42,081 nt of DNA from UBA1046 sp964624395 (GTDB lineage Bacteria > Bacillota > Clostridia > Saccharofermentanales > DTU023): assembly GCA_964624395.1 (NCBI GenBank), contig CAZUWY010000007.1, positions 1-42,081 on the forward strand, read 5' to 3'. Both the position numbers and the translations under genes were made by a program. Shown here piece after piece: positions 16,295-24,929 of this stretch. Position 1 is the stretch's first letter, and each line of letters begins with the position of its first letter. The notes below the pieces were generated by a model. The model ran no database searches. It was given only the letters and a program-made list of their open reading frames with translations, and was not told the DNA's origin.

Positions 16295-17782
16295 ATGAAA
16301 CGTTTTCTTCCCAATCAGCTGCAGACCTGGACAGGCGGCCGGCTTTTGAGAAATAAAAAAACACTGGCAGACAATGAAGTGTTTTATTCTGGTATTTCTA
16401 CAGATACCAGAACAATCAGGCAAGGTGAGGCTTTCTTGGCCCTTAAGGGCGAGAATTTTGATGGCCATAATTTTATCGAGACTGCTATAGCAAAAGGTGC
16501 AGCGATGCTGATTGTGGAAGAAAAGGCTGCAAAAACAGTTGAGATAATGGCCAAAGCAGAAGAACTTGAGCTGCCTGATTTATTATTGGTGGCAGATACT
16601 CTTAAGGCCTATATGGCTATTGCTGCCGGCTACAGGCAGACTTTGGAAGCTTGTATTATTGGAGTTACAGGCTCTGTAGGCAAGACGACCACCCGGCAGA
16701 TGATCCACCAGCTGATTAAAGCGCAAATTCATGCCCACCAGTCGGAGGCAAATCTCAATAATCAGATCGGCATCTCCTCCACCTTACTCGGCACAAATGC
16801 CGATGTTTCGGTTCTGGCCTTGGAGATTGCCATTGACCGCATCGGCGAAATGATTGAATTATCTGCCCTGACCAGGCCGGATATTGCCGTCATTACTGGT
16901 ATTGGCTACAGCCATGCCGAGTACCTGGGCTCTCCCGAGTCGATCCTGAAAGAAAAGCTGGATCTGCTGGAATTCCTGCGAGAAAATGGCCTGGCAGTCA
17001 TCAACGGCAATGATAAAAGACTTAGAGACTGGGCTTTTTCTGGCAGGAAGAAAAGTAAATATGCCCTCTGGTTTGTAGCCAGTGAAGATAATAAATCTTT
17101 GCTGGAAAGCAAGGGCTTCCCGGTTTTTTACTTCAAAGAGCTTGAACTTTCCAAAAGCTGCACCAGCTTTCGGGTCGCCTGCAGTTTTGTGCCCGGAGAA
17201 GAATGGCTGATTGAACTGCCCTTTGCCGCACCGCATCTGGTTGAGGCGGTTTTGTTTGCTCTAGCCTCTGCCTTTTTCCTCGGCCTGGATATGCGGGCTG
17301 CCGCTAAAGATGCCACTGGTTTTTCCAATACCGGCTCAAGACAGAAAATATTAAATTTAGATCAAAATGTCTGCTTGCTCGATGATTCTTATAATTCATC
17401 TCCCGAAGCGATGCAAAGCGGACTTACCACATTATCTTTTCTGGCCGAGCCCAAGAAGCGCATTGGCATTTTCGGTGCCATCCGCGAGCTGGGACAATAT
17501 GCAAGAGAGGTTCATCTGGAAATCGCCGCCAAGATTATGGCCATGGGCTTTAGAGAGCTGCTGCTGATCGGCGAGGAGATGAAAATCGTGCAAGAGTATC
17601 TTCAAGACAATCAAGCTGACATTCTTACGACATGGCATAATGATCGCGAAGAATTGGAGCAAAAAGCCCTGCAAACGATTAAAGCGGGCGATGCTGTCAT
17701 GATCAAAGGGTCCAACTCTTTTGGTCTTGGCCATACTGCAGCCTTGATCAAGCAATATTTTGGCGGTGATAAAGATGACTGA
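16295..17782 (+). CDS. murF: UDP-N-acetylmuramoyl-tripeptide--D-alanyl-D-alanine ligase MurF
   Basis: A 495-residue Mur ligase. The N-terminal domain contains GISTDTRTIRQGEAF, the ATP P-loop is GVTGSVGKTT with K130, the central domain carries EANLNNQIGI, and the C-terminal domain has DDSYNSSPEAM. The NNQIG and DDSYNSSP motifs point to MurF rather than MurE. MurF adds D-Ala-D-Ala to the UDP-MurNAc-tripeptide in the cytoplasm; the dipeptide would come from the Ddl at 37409. TTGAGG precedes the ATG at 16295. No murE lies upstream, unlike most dcw clusters. Confidence 0.94.
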   Translation: MKRFLPNQLQTWTGGRLLRNKKTLADNEVFYSGISTDTRTIRQGEAFLALKGENFDGHNFIETAIAKGAAMLIVEEKAAKTVEIMAKAEELELPDLLLVADTLKAYMAIAAGYRQTLEACIIGVTGSVGKTTTRQMIHQLIKAQIHAHQSEANLNNQIGISSTLLGTNADVSVLALEIAIDRIGEMIELSALTRPDIAVITGIGYSHAEYLGSPESILKEKLDLLEFLRENGLAVINGNDKRLRDWAFSGRKKSKYALWFVASEDNKSLLESKGFPVFYFKELELSKSCTSFRVACSFVPGEEWLIELPFAAPHLVEAVLFALASAFFLGLDMRAAAKDATGFSNTGSRQKILNLDQNVCLLDDSYNSSPEAMQSGLTTLSFLAEPKKRIGIFGAIRELGQYAREVHLEIAAKIMAMGFRELLLIGEEMKIVQEYLQDNQADILTTWHNDREELEQKALQTIKAGDAVMIKGSNSFGLGHTAALIKQYFGGDKDD

Positions 17783-18782
17783 AATATGGCAGGCAATCAT
17801 TTTATTTGTCGTCATGGTTCTTGGCACTGTGCTGACAGGCTATGTGGCTTTGCCTATGATCAAAAAATTCCAGCTCGTGCAGACGGTTAGAGATGACGGG
17901 CCCAAATCTCATTACAAAAAATCGGGTACGCCAACTTTCGGCGGGCTCTTCTTCCTCATCCCCTTGGCTGTGGCAGCTATGATCTTGCCCATGGCCAGTC
18001 CCAAGCTGATGTCCTATAGTGTCATTGCGCTTTTGATGCTGCTTTTCAGTCTGATAGGTTTTATCGACGATTTTGTTAAAGTCAGAATTGACAAGGAAGG
18101 TCTTTCCGTCTCGCAAAAAACAATCCTGCTGGCTTCATTTGCAACACTTTTTACCTTTTGGTATCTGTTCGTAATGCCGGAAGATCCCGTCATCATCCTG
18201 CCCTTTGTCCGCAGTCCTATTTATATCACCGGCTGGTGGCAGCTTCCCTATGGCATCTTTGTTGTCTTGTTCATTTTCTATATCAGCAATTCTGTCAATA
18301 TCACGGACGGGCTTGATGGCCTTTTGTCAGGTTTGACTGTAATTACCGGCTTGTTTTTAGCGCTCACCGCCTGGCTGATTAAAGATCTGGTCAGCTCTTA
18401 TTTTCCGACTTTGCTGCTGGCTGTGACTTTAGCGGGCGGATGCCTGGGCTTTTTGTTTTTCAACAGGCATCCGGCCAGGATATTTATGGGGGATACAGGC
18501 TCTCAGGCGATCGGGGCGGGCTTTGCCGGCCTGACACTGATGCTGGGCATACCCTGGATTATGTTAATCACCGGCTTTGTCTTTGTCTTTGAAGGACTGT
18601 CGGTTATTATCCAGTTTTTGTATTTTCGCCGCACAGGCGGCAAGAGAATCTTTCGCATGGCGCCGATTCACCACCATTTTGAACTGGGTGGCTGGAAAGA
18701 AACCAAAGTGGTGTTTTTCTTTTGCCTGATTGCCATAGTCTGCGGCTTTCTGGGCCTTCTGACTTTGTATCCATTTAGCTAG
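17775..18782 (+). CDS. mraY: Phospho-N-acetylmuramoyl-pentapeptide-transferase MraY
   Basis: A 335-residue polytopic enzyme. The sequence shows DDGPKSHYKKSGTPTFGG, IGFIDDFVKV, NSVNITDGLDGL, the FMGDTGS loop and the C-terminal MAPIHHHFE, which cover the Mg2+ and substrate motifs of MraY. It forms lipid I on undecaprenyl phosphate at the inner membrane face. The ATG at 17775 overlaps murF by 8 nt, and upstream GTG and TTG codons are less likely. murD, the usual next gene, is missing; ftsW follows directly. Confidence 0.96.
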   Translation: MTEIWQAIILFVVMVLGTVLTGYVALPMIKKFQLVQTVRDDGPKSHYKKSGTPTFGGLFFLIPLAVAAMILPMASPKLMSYSVIALLMLLFSLIGFIDDFVKVRIDKEGLSVSQKTILLASFATLFTFWYLFVMPEDPVIILPFVRSPIYITGWWQLPYGIFVVLFIFYISNSVNITDGLDGLLSGLTVITGLFLALTAWLIKDLVSSYFPTLLLAVTLAGGCLGFLFFNRHPARIFMGDTGSQAIGAGFAGLTLMLGIPWIMLITGFVFVFEGLSVIIQFLYFRRTGGKRIFRMAPIHHHFELGGWKETKVVFFFCLIAIVCGFLGLLTLYPFS

Positions 18783-18803
18783 CGGGAGCAGGGATTGATC
18801 AAT

Positions 18804-20153
18804 ATGGAGAGGAATAAAAATACTAATAGCCCAATGCAGGATTTGTCTTGCTATAAAAAGATGGATCTGCCATTTTTGATTTTGCTGCTGATCCTTTGCA
18901 CTTTTGGCCTGATTATGATGTTTAGCTCCAGTATCAGCATCTCCTACGCCCAGAACGGAGATGATGCAACTGCCATTATTGCCAAGCAGTTTAGCATCTT
19001 CGGCCTGGCCTTGATCATTTCAATTTTAGTGGCCAGATTCATCCGGCTGGATTTCTTCAAGCGCAGCTGGTTTAGACAAGGTCTTTATCTATTTGTAACT
19101 TTTCTTTTGCTTCTAGTCGCAGTCAGAGGCAAAACAGTAAATGGTGCCAGAAGATGGCTTGATCTTGGCTTTGTTACCTTCCAGCCTTCAGAGGCAGCCA
19201 AGATAGGGGCTGTTTTATGGATCGCACTGGAGCTTGAGCAGAAGAAAAAAAAGCTGGCCCAAAGGGAAGGCCAGTGGAAAGATGCTGTGCAAAAATTTTG
19301 GCGGCAGGGCTGGGAGCTTTTGACTTTTCCAGTCTGCAAGATGCTTGTCTGGTGGGGTTTAATTGTCATTCAGCCTCACTTTTCCGCGGCCATAATCTTT
19401 GCCGCCCTGGTCCTCGCCATGTTTTTGTTTGCCGGCTTAAAAAAATCTGTCTGGATTGCCGGCATCATTGAACTGGCAATTATTTTTCTTGTCGTCTTCC
19501 TTGTCGCCCTGCTGGTTATTCCCCTCTTTACGGGCATGGATAATTCTGAATTTATCAATAAGCGCTTTGCTCATGTCTTTAGAAGGATTGATACTTATCA
19601 GAATCCGGCTGAGGCATCCTCGGATTCGATCCGGCAAATCAGGCAGGCTCAGATCGCTTTGGGCACAGGCGGCTTTACCGGAGTGGGTATCGGTCGCAGT
19701 GTGCAAAAAATGAACTGGCTGCCAGAGGCTCATAATGACTATATTTTGGCGATCATTGGTGAAGAGCTGGGCTTTCTCGGCACCTCGGCCATACTTTTGC
19801 TTTTTGTTTTCTTCATGCTGAGAGGATTTGCCATTGCCTTAAAGGCTAAAAGCAGAATCGGTCTGATGATTGCCAGCGGATATACCTTCTTTCTCACTTT
19901 ACAGGCGATGATCAATTTTGCTGTTGCCGCTGATCTATTACCCGCTTCGGGCATATCCCTGCCATTTTTCAGTTCAGGCGGTACGGCAAACGCATTTTTT
20001 GCCATTGCCGCGGGCATGATTTTACTGGTGTCAAAATGGGATCAAAAGGCAGATGAAAAAATAACTCAGATACTAGAGAAAAAACTTACAGATAATGTTA
20101 CTGTTGTAAGGGATAATAGATTTACGAGAGAGAAGACTGGTACCGGCGGTTAA
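18804..20153 (+). CDS. ftsW: FtsW-type SEDS peptidoglycan glycosyltransferase
   Basis: A 449-residue SEDS protein with about ten membrane segments. Motifs include GARRWLDLGFVTFQPSE, QPHFSAA at Q190, the HNDYILAIIGEELGFLG segment with the presumed catalytic Asp312, and the PASGISLPFFSSGG end. These favour FtsW/SpoVE over RodA. It polymerises septal glycan with the upstream class B PBP. A longer-than-usual cytoplasmic loop rich in Lys and Gln lies near residues 145-170. The stop overlaps the murG start (TAATG). The ATG at 18804 follows AGCAGGGA. Confidence 0.94.
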   Translation: MERNKNTNSPMQDLSCYKKMDLPFLILLLILCTFGLIMMFSSSISISYAQNGDDATAIIAKQFSIFGLALIISILVARFIRLDFFKRSWFRQGLYLFVTFLLLLVAVRGKTVNGARRWLDLGFVTFQPSEAAKIGAVLWIALELEQKKKKLAQREGQWKDAVQKFWRQGWELLTFPVCKMLVWWGLIVIQPHFSAAIIFAALVLAMFLFAGLKKSVWIAGIIELAIIFLVVFLVALLVIPLFTGMDNSEFINKRFAHVFRRIDTYQNPAEASSDSIRQIRQAQIALGTGGFTGVGIGRSVQKMNWLPEAHNDYILAIIGEELGFLGTSAILLLFVFFMLRGFAIALKAKSRIGLMIASGYTFFLTLQAMINFAVAADLLPASGISLPFFSSGGTANAFFAIAAGMILLVSKWDQKADEKITQILEKKLTDNVTVVRDNRFTREKTGTGG

Positions 20154-21313
20154 TGGACAAAGGAATTCCTGCTGACAGAAAAATTAGAATCATGATCGGG
20201 GCCGGTGGGACCAGCGGCCATATTAATCCTGCTCTAAATATTGCCAACCATATTAAAAACAATGTTAAAGAAGCAGAGATTTTATTCTTTGGCATTAGAG
20301 GCAATCTTGAAGATGAAATAGTCAAAAGGGCAGGCTATGAGATGGAATATATCAAAGCTAAAGTTCTGCCTTCGGCCAACAGCTGCAAAAAAATCCGCTG
20401 GCTGCTGGAAAACAGCAAAGGTGTCGTTCAGTGCCTTCGCCATATCAGAAATTTCAAGCCGGATATCGTGATCAGCACAGGCAGCTATGTGGGCAGCCCG
20501 CTGGTTATTTCAGCGATAATGCTTCGCATACCGGTGGTCTTGCATGAGCAAAACGCTATGCCGGGCAGATCCAACCGCCTTTTTGGCAAGCGCTGTGCAG
20601 CAGTCTGCATCAGCTACCGGGAGAGTGAAAAATATTTCAAAGCGGGGACAAAAACAGTTCTGACCGGCAATCCGATAGACCCTGCCTACTTTCAACTGCA
20701 AAAAAAGGAAGCTAGAGCTCATCTGTCCATCAAAGATGAGATCGACCATATTGTCATAATGGGTGGCAGCCTGGGCGCACAAAGATTAAATGAGGCCCTT
20801 TTAGCTCTGGTGGAGTCAGGGGACTGGGATCGACTGATCGAGGATTACCCCCAGCTCAATATTACGATCAGCACTGGGAAGAAAAGAGGGGCAGCAGTCT
20901 GCGAGAAACTTAGCCGGGCCAGGCAGATCAAATGCAGCAACTATCTGTTTGACGGCCTTTACTGGCTGGCTTCTTCCGATCTTTTCATCGGCCGGGCAGG
21001 GGCGATGACCTGCGCAGAAGTGGCGGGGCTTGGCCTGCCTTCAATCCTTGTGCCCTATCCTTATGCCGCAGATGATCATCAGCTTTATAATGCCAAGACC
21101 TTTGCCGATATCGGGGCTGCAATTTTGTGCCTAGATCAAGATTTCAGCCCGGCTTATCTGGATAAAACAATCAGGGATCTCTTAAATAACAAGGAAAGCT
21201 TGCAAGAGATGGGCAATAAGTCTAAAACACTGGGACTTCCTGATGCCACAGATAAAATATTTACCACCTTGATAGAGATTATCGAAAAGAGTCAAGCTAA
21301 AAAAGGCAGTTAA
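20153..21313 (+). CDS. murG: Lipid II synthase MurG (GlcNAc transferase)
   Basis: A 386-residue GT28 glycosyltransferase. The N-domain glycine loop GAGGTSGHINP includes H23. GSYVGSPLV and HEQNAMPGRSNRL follow, and the C-domain has MGGSLGAQRLNE and GRAGAMTCAEVAGLG with the AADDHQLYNA motif. MurG adds GlcNAc to lipid I at the cytoplasmic membrane face. It starts within the ftsW stop codon, so translation is presumably coupled. murC and murB, often next, are absent. Confidence 0.96.
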   Translation: MDKGIPADRKIRIMIGAGGTSGHINPALNIANHIKNNVKEAEILFFGIRGNLEDEIVKRAGYEMEYIKAKVLPSANSCKKIRWLLENSKGVVQCLRHIRNFKPDIVISTGSYVGSPLVISAIMLRIPVVLHEQNAMPGRSNRLFGKRCAAVCISYRESEKYFKAGTKTVLTGNPIDPAYFQLQKKEARAHLSIKDEIDHIVIMGGSLGAQRLNEALLALVESGDWDRLIEDYPQLNITISTGKKRGAAVCEKLSRARQIKCSNYLFDGLYWLASSDLFIGRAGAMTCAEVAGLGLPSILVPYPYAADDHQLYNAKTFADIGAAILCLDQDFSPAYLDKTIRDLLNNKESLQEMGNKSKTLGLPDATDKIFTTLIEIIEKSQAKKGS

Positions 21314-21323
21314 AAGGGAGGAT

Positions 21324-22271
21324 ATGAATCAGATGTCCGGCCCCAAAAGAATTGACAAAAAAGAAAAAATCCAGCGCCAGAGAAATTCCATAAAAAACCA
21401 AGCCAAAAGAAAAGCAGCTGTAATTGATTATCCGATGGGCAGGGAGGCTGCAGCCTATAAAAGGGCGGGCAAACAAGGCTTGAGTGCTTTTGAAAAGCTA
21501 TTTGCTTTTTTTGCTCTAGTTTTAGCTATTGTGACAATAGTATCTTTGCTGCCGCAGTTTAGATTAAAGCAGATCGAAATATCCGGAAATATTGAAATTG
21601 ATCAAGAGCAGATCCTGGAATTAATCGAGCTTGAAGATGATCAGCATATGATTTACGGCCTTGGACCCGGCCTTAAAAAGATCTTTTCCTGGCGCTATGG
21701 CGGCATAGAAGAAAAAATACTGACCAGCTTTCCGCAATTATCTTTGGCCCGGGTATCTTTTTCCTGGCCATCCTCACTCAGGATTGAACTGGAGGAAAGG
21801 CTGGGCATTTCCTCGATCAGAAATGGAGCCGGCTATGCCTTGGTTGACAAAGAAGGGATTGTTATCAGCACCAGCGCAGAGGCAGTCTCCTATCTGCCGA
21901 TAATTGAGGGCATTTCCGGCCTTGAAGTTTTAGAGCCCGGTCAAAATGTCTCTGAGGAAAAGCTTGATCTGCTTTTGACAGCAACAGAGATAACCGCCCA
22001 GCTGATCTTGGCGGATGAAATTTCTACCTCAAGCCAGTCCCTGCTGAAAATGAGCAAAAGCATCAGTCCCATGCCTCATGGGCTTGCGATCATTAATTTG
22101 CTCTTTGACAGCGGTGTTGTCTGGCGTGTAAAAATTTCCAGCGGCAGTACTTTGCCTGATAATATAAATAAAATACATGAATTGATGCTTAATGAAGAAC
22201 TCTTAAGTCAAGGTTCAGGTCAGCTGGATCTAACCAGTGAGAGGATTGTTTTCAGCAAAGATAGTCCCTAG
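21324..22271 (+). CDS. ftsQ: FtsQ/DivIB cell division protein
   Basis: A 315-residue bitopic protein. A Lys/Arg-rich cytoplasmic N-terminus (1-50) is followed by one membrane helix (about 55-75), then a POTRA domain beginning FRLKQIEISGN and an FtsQ/DivIB beta domain with SLRIELEERLGI and ALVDKEGIVIS. It scaffolds the divisome outside the membrane with FtsL and DivIC. GGGAGG precedes the ATG. Its position after murG and before sbp-ftsZ supports the call. Confidence 0.9.
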   Translation: MNQMSGPKRIDKKEKIQRQRNSIKNQAKRKAAVIDYPMGREAAAYKRAGKQGLSAFEKLFAFFALVLAIVTIVSLLPQFRLKQIEISGNIEIDQEQILELIELEDDQHMIYGLGPGLKKIFSWRYGGIEEKILTSFPQLSLARVSFSWPSSLRIELEERLGISSIRNGAGYALVDKEGIVISTSAEAVSYLPIIEGISGLEVLEPGQNVSEEKLDLLLTATEITAQLILADEISTSSQSLLKMSKSISPMPHGLAIINLLFDSGVVWRVKISSGSTLPDNINKIHELMLNEELLSQGSGQLDLTSERIVFSKDSP

Positions 22272-22289
22272 TTAAGAAAGGAGAACAGT

Positions 22290-22652
22290 ATGCTGCCTCT
22301 ATTAGGATTAATAATCGGTCTGATAATCGGTTTGTTCGTAAATCTTCAGGTCCCTGAAGCTTGGTCTGTCTATATTGCTGTGACGATACTGTCTGGGCTT
22401 GATTCTCTTTTGGGAGGGCTGGAGGCATCTTTGCGCCAGCGCTTCAGCAATCAGCTCTTTGTCACCGGCTTTTTACTCAACAGCATAGCTGCTTTAGCTT
22501 TGACTGCCCTCGGCCGTCAGATTAATTTTGACCTCAGTCTGGTGGCTGTCTTTGCTTTCGGCATTAGAATGTTTAAGAATCTGGGGCTGATCAGAAGGCA
22601 GATCCTGCGCATAGTAAAAAACAGGGCAAAAAATGCGAAAATTAAACAGTAA
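22290..22652 (+). CDS. sbp: Small basic protein Sbp (DUF1290)
   Basis: A 120-residue membrane protein with three or four hydrophobic segments and a basic C-terminus. The N-terminus reads LGLIIGLIIGLFVNLQVP and an ILSGLDSLLGGL motif follows. This matches the small basic protein (Sbp/DUF1290) found beside ftsA-ftsZ in Gram-positive bacteria; its function is not established. AAAGGAG serves the ATG. ylxW and ftsA, frequent neighbours in Bacillus and Clostridia, are missing here. Confidence 0.85.
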   Translation: MLPLLGLIIGLIIGLFVNLQVPEAWSVYIAVTILSGLDSLLGGLEASLRQRFSNQLFVTGFLLNSIAALALTALGRQINFDLSLVAVFAFGIRMFKNLGLIRRQILRIVKNRAKNAKIKQ

Positions 22653-22776
22653 AAGTAGTAATTACAACTAAAAACATTTTTGATTTATCCTTAAATTAAC
22701 CCCAAAAAATCAGGCTGAAGATGTTATGACAACGAAACATCTTTGTAATAATACGCTAGACTGTATGAAATTACTA

Positions 22777-22805
22777 TTGTGTTTATATTTTTTGTAGTGT
22801 AGAAT
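22777..22805 (+). promoter_or_regulatory. ftsZ promoter
   Basis: TTGTGT at 22777-22782 and TAGAAT at 22800-22805 are 17 bp apart in the 274-nt spacer before ftsZ. This would give ftsZ its own transcript with a leader of about 115 nt. The -10 shares TAGAATG with the mraZ and lgt elements. Confidence 0.55.
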
Positions 22806-22831
22806 GTATCTCAAATTATATCTTAATTACT

Positions 22832-22902
22832 CCGGATGTATTTCTAATATTACAAGCATGTTATATTGTAATGACAACTAGAAAAACATAATTAGCATCC
22901 GG
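22832..22902 (+). promoter_or_regulatory. Nested inverted repeats in the ftsZ leader
   Basis: An outer 7-bp repeat (CCGGATG, 22832-22838, with CATCCGG, 22896-22902) encloses an inner 7-bp repeat (ATTACAA, 22849-22855, with TTGTAAT, 22866-22872). The outer arm ends 8 nt before the AAAGGAG site. Together they could form a closed-stem leader that modulates ftsZ translation. The rest of the 22653-22926 spacer is AT-rich, with a weaker 8-bp dyad at 22718-22743. Confidence 0.4.
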
Positions 22903-22926
22903 CCTTTGCGAAAGGAGTTGCTGCAA

Positions 22927-24348
22927 TTGGCTGATTTTCAATTAGGATTTAGCATGGACGATGGTCTGTATGCTAACATCCGAGTGGTTGGCGTTGGCGG
23001 AGGGGGCTGTAACGCTGTTGACCGCATGATCACGGATGGCGTACAGGGCATTGAATTCATAGCCATTAACACCGATCATCAGAGTTTGGCAAAGAGTCTG
23101 GCTTCCGAGAGAATCCAGATTGGCAATAAAGTTACCAGAGGTCTGGGGGCGGGAGCTCATCCCGAAACCGGACAAAAAGCTGCTGAAGAAAATATTGAGG
23201 AGATCTCCAAAGTGCTTGAGGGCTCCGATATGCTCTTTATCACTGCCGGCATGGGCGGTGGTACCGGCACCGGCTCTTCACCTGTTGTTGCCGCAATTGC
23301 TCGCAAAATGGGAATTTTAACTGTGGGTGTAGTGACTATGCCTTTCCGTTTTGAAGGCGCCAAAAGAAGGCAAAATGCAGAAAGAGGCGTCAGAGAACTG
23401 CAGCAGTATGTCGACTCACTGATCATTGTGCCCAACGATAAGCTGCTGGAGATTGCCAGCGACGATACCTCCATCGACGATGCCTTTACCATGGCTGACC
23501 GGATTTTACAATACGGTGTTTCCAGTATTTCCGATCTGGTGGCGGTCAATGGCTTGATCAATCTTGACTTGGCCGATGTCAGGCGGGTTATGACCGATGC
23601 CGGTGTCTGCCATATGGGAATCGGCCGAGGCTCCGGTGAAAGCAGAGCGGCCACAGCTGTCAAGCAGGCCATGAACAGTCCGCTTCTGGATACGACAATT
23701 GACGGTGCCCACAGCATTATTATCAACTTTACCGGCGGGCACGATATGAAGATTAAAGAGATCAACGAGGCGGCCTCTCAGGTCAGAGAAGCCGTATCGC
23801 CCGATGCAGATATAATCTTTGGTGCGGTGATTGATGAGAACATGCAAGATGATCTGATCATCACCATCATTGCCAGCCGCTTTGACCAGGAGGGCATGCA
23901 AAAGCAGACCATCAGGGCCCAGCAGACAGCAGCAGCCGCGCAGCCGGTATTTGGCGGGCCCAGAAGAACTGGCCCGGAAGTTGCTCGCTCAACCCTGCCT
24001 GAAGATCTGCCTGAATTTTTGCGTCCCTCGACAAGAAGGCAGGAGCCCAAGCGCCCCATGCCGGAAAGAAAGCCTTTGCCGATGCCTGTCGCCAGCAAGG
24101 TGGATGAGAGAGATAGCAGAGATTTTGCTTCGACGGGGCAAAGACAGTCAAACGACATTGCCATGGCTGATTTGATTTCGCGCGTCTCTGAGAGCACCAA
24201 ATGGAGTCAAAGAGAAGAGCCGGAGATTTTAGATGAAGCTCCTGTTCCCAGCAGCCCGGCAAGGGGAACCGGCAGAAAACCGCAAAGCAAGGGAGGAAGA
24301 GTGCTTCCCTGGTTCTTGCAGGACAATGACGGGGACGATCTTGACTGA
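22927..24348 (+). CDS. ftsZ: Cell division GTPase FtsZ
   Basis: A 473-residue FtsZ. The N-terminal GTPase contains VVGVGGGGCNAVDRM and the tubulin signature GGGTGTGSS at about 110-118. The T7 synergy loop appears as NLDLADVRRVM. A disordered Pro/Arg-rich linker (about 320-455) leads to a C-terminal peptide with LPWFLQ. FtsZ polymerises into the Z-ring. The TTG at 22927 (MADFQLGF) is chosen because AAAGGAG lies 9 nt upstream; ATG at 22954 is the alternative. ftsA is not upstream. A strong terminator follows. Confidence 0.97.
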   Translation: MADFQLGFSMDDGLYANIRVVGVGGGGCNAVDRMITDGVQGIEFIAINTDHQSLAKSLASERIQIGNKVTRGLGAGAHPETGQKAAEENIEEISKVLEGSDMLFITAGMGGGTGTGSSPVVAAIARKMGILTVGVVTMPFRFEGAKRRQNAERGVRELQQYVDSLIIVPNDKLLEIASDDTSIDDAFTMADRILQYGVSSISDLVAVNGLINLDLADVRRVMTDAGVCHMGIGRGSGESRAATAVKQAMNSPLLDTTIDGAHSIIINFTGGHDMKIKEINEAASQVREAVSPDADIIFGAVIDENMQDDLIITIIASRFDQEGMQKQTIRAQQTAAAAQPVFGGPRRTGPEVARSTLPEDLPEFLRPSTRRQEPKRPMPERKPLPMPVASKVDERDSRDFASTGQRQSNDIAMADLISRVSESTKWSQREEPEILDEAPVPSSPARGTGRKPQSKGGRVLPWFLQDNDGDDLD

Positions 24349-24383
24349 TCTGTTGCCAGCAGATTGTTAGTTTAGTTTATTTT

Positions 24384-24420
24384 GCCGGACAAATCTTGAT
24401 GACTTGTCCGGCTTTTTCTT
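24384..24420 (+). terminator. Intrinsic terminator after ftsZ
   Basis: GCCGGACAA (24384-24392) pairs with TTGTCCGGC (24404-24412), a perfect 9-bp stem with an 11-nt loop, followed by TTTTTCTT. It closes the dcw cluster, 17 nt before the nrdR start. Confidence 0.9.
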
Positions 24421-24436
24421 AAAGCGGGGTGTGAAA

Positions 24437-24919
24437 ATGAGATGTCCATACTGCGGATATCTGGAGGATAAAGTCATTGACTCCAGGCCAACCGATGACG
24501 GTGCAGCTATTAGAAGAAGGCGGGAATGCCTTTCTTGCACTGAGCGTTTCACCACCTATGAGAGACTTGAAAATATTCCCTTGATGGTGATCAAAAAAGA
24601 CGGCAGCAGGCAGCCCTTTGACAGGGGCAAGCTGATTAATGGGATATTAAAGAGCTGTGAGAAAAGACCAGTTTCCATCCAGCAGATTACAAAAATAGTT
24701 GACACCATCGAAAGACAGCAAGAGAATAATCTCAAAAGAGAGGTTCCGACCAGGCAGTTAGGTGAGCTTGTCCTGCAGCAGCTGAAAGATGTTGATGAGG
24801 TGGCATATATTCGTTTTGCCTCGGTCTACCGGGAATTTGAGGACATAGGGTCTTTTTTCAAGGAGATAAATTCATTGATGCCGGACGTCAAGTCTGATCT
24901 GAATGATAAAGACAAATAA
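24437..24919 (+). CDS. nrdR: Transcriptional repressor NrdR
   Basis: A 160-residue NrdR. The zinc ribbon has CPYC at residues 3-6 and CLSC further on, with the RRRRECLSC and ERFTTYERLE signatures. An ATP-cone domain (about 48-138) begins PLMVIKKDGSRQPFDRGKL. NrdR represses ribonucleotide reductase genes in response to dATP and ATP binding by the cone. It starts just after the ftsZ terminator and runs into the response regulator gene with an 11-nt gap. No nrd genes are in the window, so its targets lie elsewhere. Confidence 0.96.
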   Translation: MRCPYCGYLEDKVIDSRPTDDGAAIRRRRECLSCTERFTTYERLENIPLMVIKKDGSRQPFDRGKLINGILKSCEKRPVSIQQITKIVDTIERQQENNLKREVPTRQLGELVLQQLKDVDEVAYIRFASVYREFEDIGSFFKEINSLMPDVKSDLNDKDK

Positions 24920-24929
24920 AGGATAAAAG

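Noticed and set aside
22718..22743. 8-bp AAGATGTT/AACATCTT dyad after sbp as a terminator.
   Set aside because: AT-rich stem with a 10-nt loop and no following T tract; at most a weak structure.
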